NCBI GenBank assembly: GCA_002104895.1
Contig: MCFG01000682.1
Coordinates: 1-15,687, forward strand
Origin: Anaeromyces robustus
Taxonomy: Eukaryota; Neocallimastigomycota; Neocallimastigomycetes; Neocallimastigales; Neocallimastigaceae
Length of the DNA stretch: 15,687 bases
Direction: 5' to 3'
Under the pieces are notes generated by a model, which ran no database searches, was not told the origin of the DNA, and worked only from the letters and a program-made list of their open reading frames with translations. Below are positions 10,628 to 15,687 of this stretch, piece after piece. Positions within the stretch are counted from its first letter, which is position 1; each line of letters starts with the position of its first letter. A program made the translations under genes and the position numbers.

Positions 10628-11234
10628 TTTTAAATATAAAAATATTAAAAAAATAAAAAATAAAAAAATATATAAAATATATAATATATATATATAAAAT
10701 TTGCATTGCAAAATCATTGGCTTTAAGATTATTATTATTTTAAAAAAAAAAAAAAAAAAAATTAAATTAATAATATAAATTTTAATTTCTATCTTTTTTT
10801 TTTATTATTTTTTATTTTTCGTTTTAAAACCTTTTAATTTAATTTTACCAAAAATTTAATTTTAAATTAAAATTACATCGGATTTCTTAAAATTAAAAAA
10901 AGAAAATAAAAAAATAAAAAGAATATAAGGTTTTTTTTCATATTATTAAATTATAAATTTTATCAATACTTTTTCTTATACATAAAAATGTAAATAGATT
11001 ATTTATCCACTTTAAATTATGATTGAATTTCATGATTTTTTTTTTTTTCTAATTTTAAAAAAATTTCAATTATACATCTCTTTTAATTTTAAAAATTAAT
11101 CAATAAAATTTTTCATATAATTAATTATTAATAATCTTCTCTTATTCTATATTTTTATTTTTATTTTCTTTTTTAATTTATGATTCTATCAAATATAAAA
11201 TATAATATAATATAATAAAAATATAAAAAGTAAA
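9482..11234. other. Intergenic spacer between RPB10 and GPN1
   Basis: This holds the RPB10 3' region and the GPN1 upstream region. AATAAA-like signals are too frequent to pick one. A 21-codon ORF at 10215-10280 (MKRKERNKEKELIPRNSVVSF) has a good A-rich start context but no known relative, and I do not call it a gene. A less A/T-pure patch lies at 10690-10730 (TTTGCATTGCAAAATCATTG). No other coding or RNA feature is visible. Confidence 0.6.
10410..10630. repeat. (TTTA)n microsatellite with higher-order TTAA interruptions
   Basis: About 205-220 nt of tetranucleotide repeat begins with a few TTCA variants. It is then broken at intervals by TTAATTTA, giving a secondary periodicity of roughly 20-36 nt. 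The open frame through it (FIYL repeats) is low-complexity and not a protein. Confidence 0.93.
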
Positions 11235-12494
11235 ATGTCTTCAAGTAGTGCTTCAACTTCAGAAAAAAAAGCCAACTGTTATTATTTGCATTGGTATGGC
11301 TGGTTCTGGAAAAACATCATTTATCCAAGTAATATAAATATATATTTTTTCAATATAAATAATTTTATTTCAAGAAATATCAATTTAATAATACATTTTA
11401 TTATACTTTATAATAATATATATATTTTTTTTTAAAAAAATTATTAAATTTTTAATAATGACATTAATAATAAAAGAGAGTCAATTCATACATTCATAGT
11501 AATGGAAAAGCTGGTTATTTATTAAATTTGGATCCAGCTGTTTCACAAGTTCCATTTGGTGCAAATATTGATATTCGTGATACAGTTAATTACAAACAAG
11601 TTATGAAAGAGTATGAGAAATTCGAAATTTTTAATAATATTATAATATCCATAATTAAACTTTAAAATATAATATATATTAAATTTTTATTTTATAATTT
11701 TATTAATTTTATATATATATATTGTATTTTTTATAATATTTATATAAAATTTATATAAAATTTATATAAAATTAAATTAAAAATAATATAAAATTAAATT
11801 TAGATATAATCTTGGTCCAAATGGTGGTATTTTAACTTCTTTAAATTTATTTACTACAAAATTTGACCAAGTTTTAGATTTTATTGAAAAAAGATCCAAG
11901 GAAGTTGAGTAAGTATAATTCATTAAAAAAAAAAAAAAAAAAATTAGACTAATAATATATATAATTAATATGTTATTACATATCATAATATATAGATATA
12001 TATAAAAATACAATTTATTATTATTATATTTTATTCATATATATTAATATATTTATTATTTTTTTTTATATTATTAATTTTTATTTTTATTTTTTACTTT
12101 TATTTTTTATCACTATAAATAAAAAAGTTATATTTTATTAGATACACCAGGTCAAATTGAAATTTTCACTTGGTCCGCTTCTGGTGCTATTATTACAGAT
12201 ACTTTAGCTGCTTCATACCCAACTGTTGTTGCCTATATTATTGATACACCAAGATCAACAAGTCCAGCTACATTTATGTCTAATATGCTTTATGCTTGCA
12301 GGTATATTATATAATTATATAATTATATTACTTTTATATATATATATAATATATATATATTTAATTATAATAATAAAAGAAAAAATTATTAATTTAAATT
12401 CTATCCTTTATTAATAATATTTATATATATTTAACAATCACTATAATAATAAATAATAATAATAATAATCTATAAATAAAACAATTCATATATA

Positions 12495-12533
<39 letters not shown>

Positions 12534-13059
12534 GTATTATGTATAAAACAAAATTACCATTTGTTATTGTATTTAATAAAACGGATGTTGTTTCACATGA
12601 TTTTGCTGTAGAATGGATGACAGATTATGAAAGTTTCCAAAATGCACTTCAAGATAATACCACATATATGGGATCTTTAATTAATTCCATGTGTCTTATG
12701 TTAGAAGAATTTTATAATTCTCTTAAAGTGAGTGGGGTATCAGCAGTTACTGGAGAAGGTATGGATGAATTCTTTGATATTTTAAAAGATTCTGTTAAAG
12801 AATATGAAACGGAATATAAACCAGAATTAGAACGTATGATTAAAGCTAAGGTAATAACAATAATAATTCATAATAATAATAATAATTCATAATAATAATT
12901 CATAATAATAATTATCATTATTATTAATATAATTATTTATTTATTTATTATTTTAATACTTAATATTTTATTATTTTTTTTTAAATAATATATTATAATT
13001 TTGAATATTATATTATTTTTTATTATAATATTATATATATTATAATTATCATAATTATC

Positions 13060-13098
<39 letters not shown>

Positions 13099-13235
13099 GA
13101 TGAATGCCGATGAAAAGAGAAAGAAGGAAAACTTAAATAAATTAATGAAAGATATGAATATTTCAAAAGAAGGTAATGCTATTGATTCAGATGATGAAGA
13201 TATTAGTGATGAAGATGTTAATAATTATCAAGGTA

Positions 13236-13266
<31 letters not shown>

Positions 13267-13475
13267 AAAATATATTATAATATTTAATTTTGATCATATT
13301 AATCTAATAAAAAAAAAATAAATAAATAAATAAATAAAATGAATAAAATGTTAATATTTTTTTATTGTTAATAATAATAAAATTTATTATTATAGATGAT
13401 ACTGAAAAATCACAACGTATTATGGAAGATATTTCATACAGAAACTTTATTAATGCTAATCGTAGAAAGAATTAA
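11235..13475 (+). CDS. gpn1: GPN-loop GTPase 1 (XAB1/Npa3 family)
   Basis: A GTPase needed in yeast and human for assembly and nuclear import of RNA polymerase II. Exons: 11235-11328, 11477-11610, 11804-11908, 12128-12301, 12535-12850, 13100-13232 and 13396-13475. All introns are GT..AG, and phases agree across every join. The product is about 344 residues; human GPN1 is about 374. Motifs after correcting one shift: P-loop GMAGSGKT (20-27), NLDPAV (48-53), the defining GPN triplet in LGPNGGI (80-82), DTPGQ (116-120) and NKTD (183-186). A Lys-rich stretch and an acidic [12 protein letters not shown] segment lead to the C-terminus RRKN. Oddity: exon 1 has A8 at 11263-11270; one A must be dropped to read [18 protein letters not shown]. 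As written the frame loses the whole P-loop and hits a stop in intron 1. Because the other exons are intact, a homopolymer error is the simplest reading. Same strand as RPB10 upstream. Confidence 0.95.
12500..12530 (+). repeat. (AAT)n run at the end of GPN1 intron 4
   Basis: About ten AAT triplets lie just before the AAAAAAG acceptor of exon 5 (starts 12535). A similar array of about ten triplets (13067-13097) precedes exon 6. Triplet runs directly before acceptors recur in this gene. Confidence 0.85.
13067..13097 (+). repeat. (AAT)n run at the end of GPN1 intron 5
   Basis: About ten AAT triplets immediately precede the AAAAG acceptor of exon 6 (13100). The exon opens with ATG, but that Met is internal (residue 275), since exon 5 joins in phase 0. 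Confidence 0.85.
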
Positions 13476-14298
13476 TAATTAATACATATTAATTTAATTA
13501 ATTTACTAATGTTAATTATTAATTATAAAAATAATATATAGAAAACTATTTTTTACCCATATAAATTTTTATAAAAAAAAAAAAAAAGCATATCTATACT
13601 ACTACTATTAATAATTATTTATTATAAGAATAATTTAATAATAATAATATATATATAATATATATATATATAAGAGAGAAAGAGAAGTAAAAAGAAAAAA
13701 GAAAAAAAAAATTGAAATCTATTATTTATTGTTTATTAAAAATGTATTATACCTTTATATTCAAAAAAATAATTCTTTATTCTTTTATTTTTTTTAATTT
13801 TTTTTTAATTTGTTTAATTAAATAAATACAAAAATAAATAAATAAATAAATAAAATAAAAAATAATAAAAAAAAAAAAAAAAAAAAACTTTAAAAAATCA
13901 ATAATATTTAGAAGTTTATTATATTATTATATATTTTATTTAAATATTTTTATTTTTTTTTTTTTTTTTTAATTTTTATTTTTTATATTAATATAAAATG
14001 ATGATGGTTATTATTATCTATTTTATTTATACATTTATTTTATTTATAAGTTTATTGTTTTTTTGATATTATGTTTTGCTTATTTTTTTATTATAATTTA
14101 TTTCACTTTTTTTTTTTTTTTTTTTTTTTTTTGATATATTTGTAATTTTTTTTTTTGTGTTAACATTTCTTTTTTATATTATTTTATGTTTATTTTATTT
14201 AATTTTTTTATTTTTTATTTTTTTTTTTTTTTATTTATTTATTAATTCTTGTTGTTTTATATAAATGTTTTATATATTATTTATTATATTTTTCAATT

Positions 14299-14332
<34 letters not shown>

Positions 14333-14868
14333 CCTTATCATTATCATTTTGTTTTTACTTTTACTTTTTGGTTTTTTTTTTTTTTATATCAATAATATAT
14401 ATTATATATTATATTATAATCCGTTTTTTTTTATTTAATTCTATAGTAATATACTATAAAATTACTTTTTTTAATATTTCTTTTTTTTTTTTTTTTTTTT
14501 CATTATTATTTATTTATTTATAGATTTATTAATATATATTTATACAACTTTTTTTTTTTTTTTTATTTTTAAAAGTTTTATGATACAGGATATATATAAA
14601 AAATTTTTTTAAAAAAATATATATAATATAGTATATATTATATATTATTAAGGGAATATGGAAATATGGAAATATGGAAATATATATTATTATTTTATAT
14701 ATATATATTGATTTCATATAATATTGGTTTTATTTTATATAAATATTAAAAAAAAAATTTTTTTTAAAATATTTAAAAAAAAAAAGAAAAGAAAAAGAGA
14801 CAGAACAATCTGTTTATTTCTATTTTTTATATTTATATAATAAATAGATTCTTTTTTTTTTTTTTTTT
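13476..14868. other. T-rich spacer between converging genes
   Basis: GPN1 enters from the left and the Asn-rich gene from the right, so this is a shared 3' region. From about 13930 the plus strand is dominated by T-runs, including 26 Ts at 14107-14132 and 33 Ts at 14300-14332, broken by A/T-rich sequence. No gene, RNA or mobile element is supported. Homopolymers this long are unreliable in length. Confidence 0.6.
14652..14684. repeat. Short tandem repeat, 8-bp unit ATGGAAAT
   Basis: Three perfect copies and one partial copy of GGAAATAT/ATGGAAAT form one of the few non-homopolymer repeats in the T-rich spacer. Confidence 0.8.
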
Positions 14869-15326
14869 TTAAAGATTAAATCTAATATTTTTTATGGATG
14901 ATGAAAGTATAGTTTCATCTTCTTTTATGCTATTTAAAAAAATGGTATAAGGTTTTTCTAAAGTATCTGAACGATAATAAGGAGATGTGGATAAAATTTC
15001 TTCACGACTAATTCTTATATTATATTATTATTTATTATTATTGTTATTGTTATTATTATTATTTTTACTATTACTATTACTATTATTATTTTTATTATTA
15101 AACATTATCATTAATATTATTCTATGACCATTTGGTATACCTAAAGGATCTAAATAGGATGAAGTAAAGGAATATCTGAAGAATTATAAGAAAAACATCT
15201 TCTTCTTCTTCATTTATAACTTCTTTACCCTTATTAGAAATACCATTTGATTATTATTATTATTTATTATTATTATTTATATTATTATTATTATTATATA
15301 TTATTATTATATTATTATTATTATTA

Positions 15327-15411
<85 letters not shown>

Positions 15412-15687
15412 CTTCTATTTCAATCTCTTCAATTTCTTCAATGGCTTCTATTATTTTTCCTTCTTCTGCTTCTCTTTCATCATCTTCATCATTACGATCG
15501 GTAGATGGTTCATCAATATTTACAATAATCCTTCAGTATCAAGTAATCTTTTATAATTATTTTTATCCTCATTATTATCAGTAAGAATTTATTTGATTAG
15601 TAACATAATTATCACCAAGAACAGCAGCATCAACTGGAGTAACAGTAAATAATACATTAGAAACTTCAGTTATTACTTCAGGATTTG
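14869..15687 (-). CDS. 3' end of an unidentified Asn-rich, acidic protein; broken frame
   Basis: I do not recognise the family. The reading enters at the window edge (minus strand) with NPEVITEVSNVLFTVTPVDA, then an acidic part (NIDEPSTDRNDEDDEREAEE, EAIEEIEEIEIE), a long Asn run (AAT codons, about 15410-15250), EVINEEEED, LDPLGIPNGHR and a second Asn/Ser run. It closes with ISREEILSTSPYYRSDTLEK and NIRFNL before TAA at 14871-14869. The frame must change at least five times: near 15581-15587, 15527-15533, several places in the Asn run, 15165-15200, 15140-15165 and 15010-15045. The amino-acid choice between breaks is clearly protein-like (charged, codon-biased), so a real coding sequence lies here. 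Position at the contig edge and repeats make sequencing error the first explanation; a degraded pseudogene is possible. The start lies outside the window. Confidence 0.65.
15250..15410 (-). repeat. (AAT)n poly-Asn coding repeat with phase slips
   Basis: On the minus strand about 50 AAT triplets are interrupted by TA or AAA slips at about 15264, 15280, 15300, 15311, 15331 and 15373, each of which changes frame. In dictyostelids such AAT tracts normally encode uninterrupted polyasparagine, so the slips probably mark inaccurate repeat calling. The opposite-strand open frame (Leu/Tyr runs) is not a gene. Confidence 0.85.

Noticed and set aside
10397-10633. A 78-codon ORF of FIYL repeats
   Set aside because: Pure translation of the TTTA microsatellite.
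705-11270. Programmed translational frameshifting to explain the broken frames
   Set aside because: The shifts occur in unrelated genes, in both directions and at no shared slippery motif; sequence error or decay is simpler.
9017-13475. An operon of RPB10 and GPN1
   Set aside because: The genes are 1.75 kb apart with a large microsatellite between them in a eukaryote; adjacency alone does not support a shared transcript.
15247-15504. A plus-strand ORF of Leu and Tyr runs
   Set aside because: Antisense of the polyAsn-coding AAT repeat and acidic segment of the minus-strand gene.
1-15687. tRNA, snRNA, CRISPR arrays and DIRS/TRE-type retroelements
   Set aside because: I looked for T-loop motifs, spaced repeats, long terminal repeats and transposase or reverse-transcriptase motifs on both strands and saw none.

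Overview
The window looks like nuclear DNA of a dictyostelid social amoeba, most likely a Dictyostelium close to D. discoideum. Base composition is extremely A/T-rich. Introns are short, nearly pure A/T, and start GTAAxx or GTATxx and end AG. Start codons follow A-runs. Homopolymers and AAT, AAAT and AAAAT microsatellites are everywhere, and one protein has a long Asn run. I see no bacterial-type features, tRNA, rRNA, CRISPR or transposon. The odd length and partial genes at both edges suggest a whole contig of a draft assembly.

Layout. (1) 79-2724, minus: a partial cytosolic/vacuolar-type alpha-mannosidase (GH38, MAN2C1/Ams1 type; D. discoideum manG is probably the orthologue) in 14 recognisable exons of 26-192 nt. 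It lacks the N-terminal part including the first zinc motif, and it runs off the left edge. (2) 2886-6395, minus: a USP36/42-like ubiquitin-specific protease in eight exons, with a complete catalytic domain and a lysine-rich tail. (3) 6396-9016: a gene-poor divergent spacer. (4) 9017-9481, plus: RPB10, the small zinc-binding subunit shared by RNA polymerases I, II and III, in two intact exons. (5) 9482-11234: a spacer with a roughly 205-nt TTTA microsatellite. (6) 11235-13475, plus: GPN1 (XAB1/Npa3), a GPN-loop GTPase in seven exons. (7) 13476-14868: a T-rich spacer between converging genes. (8) 14869-15687, minus: the 3' end of an unidentified Asn-rich, acidic protein.

The clearest functional theme is RNA polymerase: RPB10 is a core subunit, and GPN1 proteins help assemble RNA polymerase II and bring it into the nucleus. 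The two genes are same-strand neighbours about 1.75 kb apart. USP36-type enzymes elsewhere act in the nucleolus on RNA polymerase I and ribosome biogenesis, a looser link. The mannosidase does not fit this theme.

The most unusual structure is the junction at about 2725-2885. There the USP last exon ends at a good donor site, and the mannosidase starts in mid-domain at a good acceptor. Between them lies a 36/35-bp tandem duplication. This is either an assembly join or a real deletion that fused two genes. Single-base frameshifts occur in every multi-exon gene here except RPB10. They are densest in the mannosidase and at the right edge, where sequence error and real decay cannot be separated from sequence alone.
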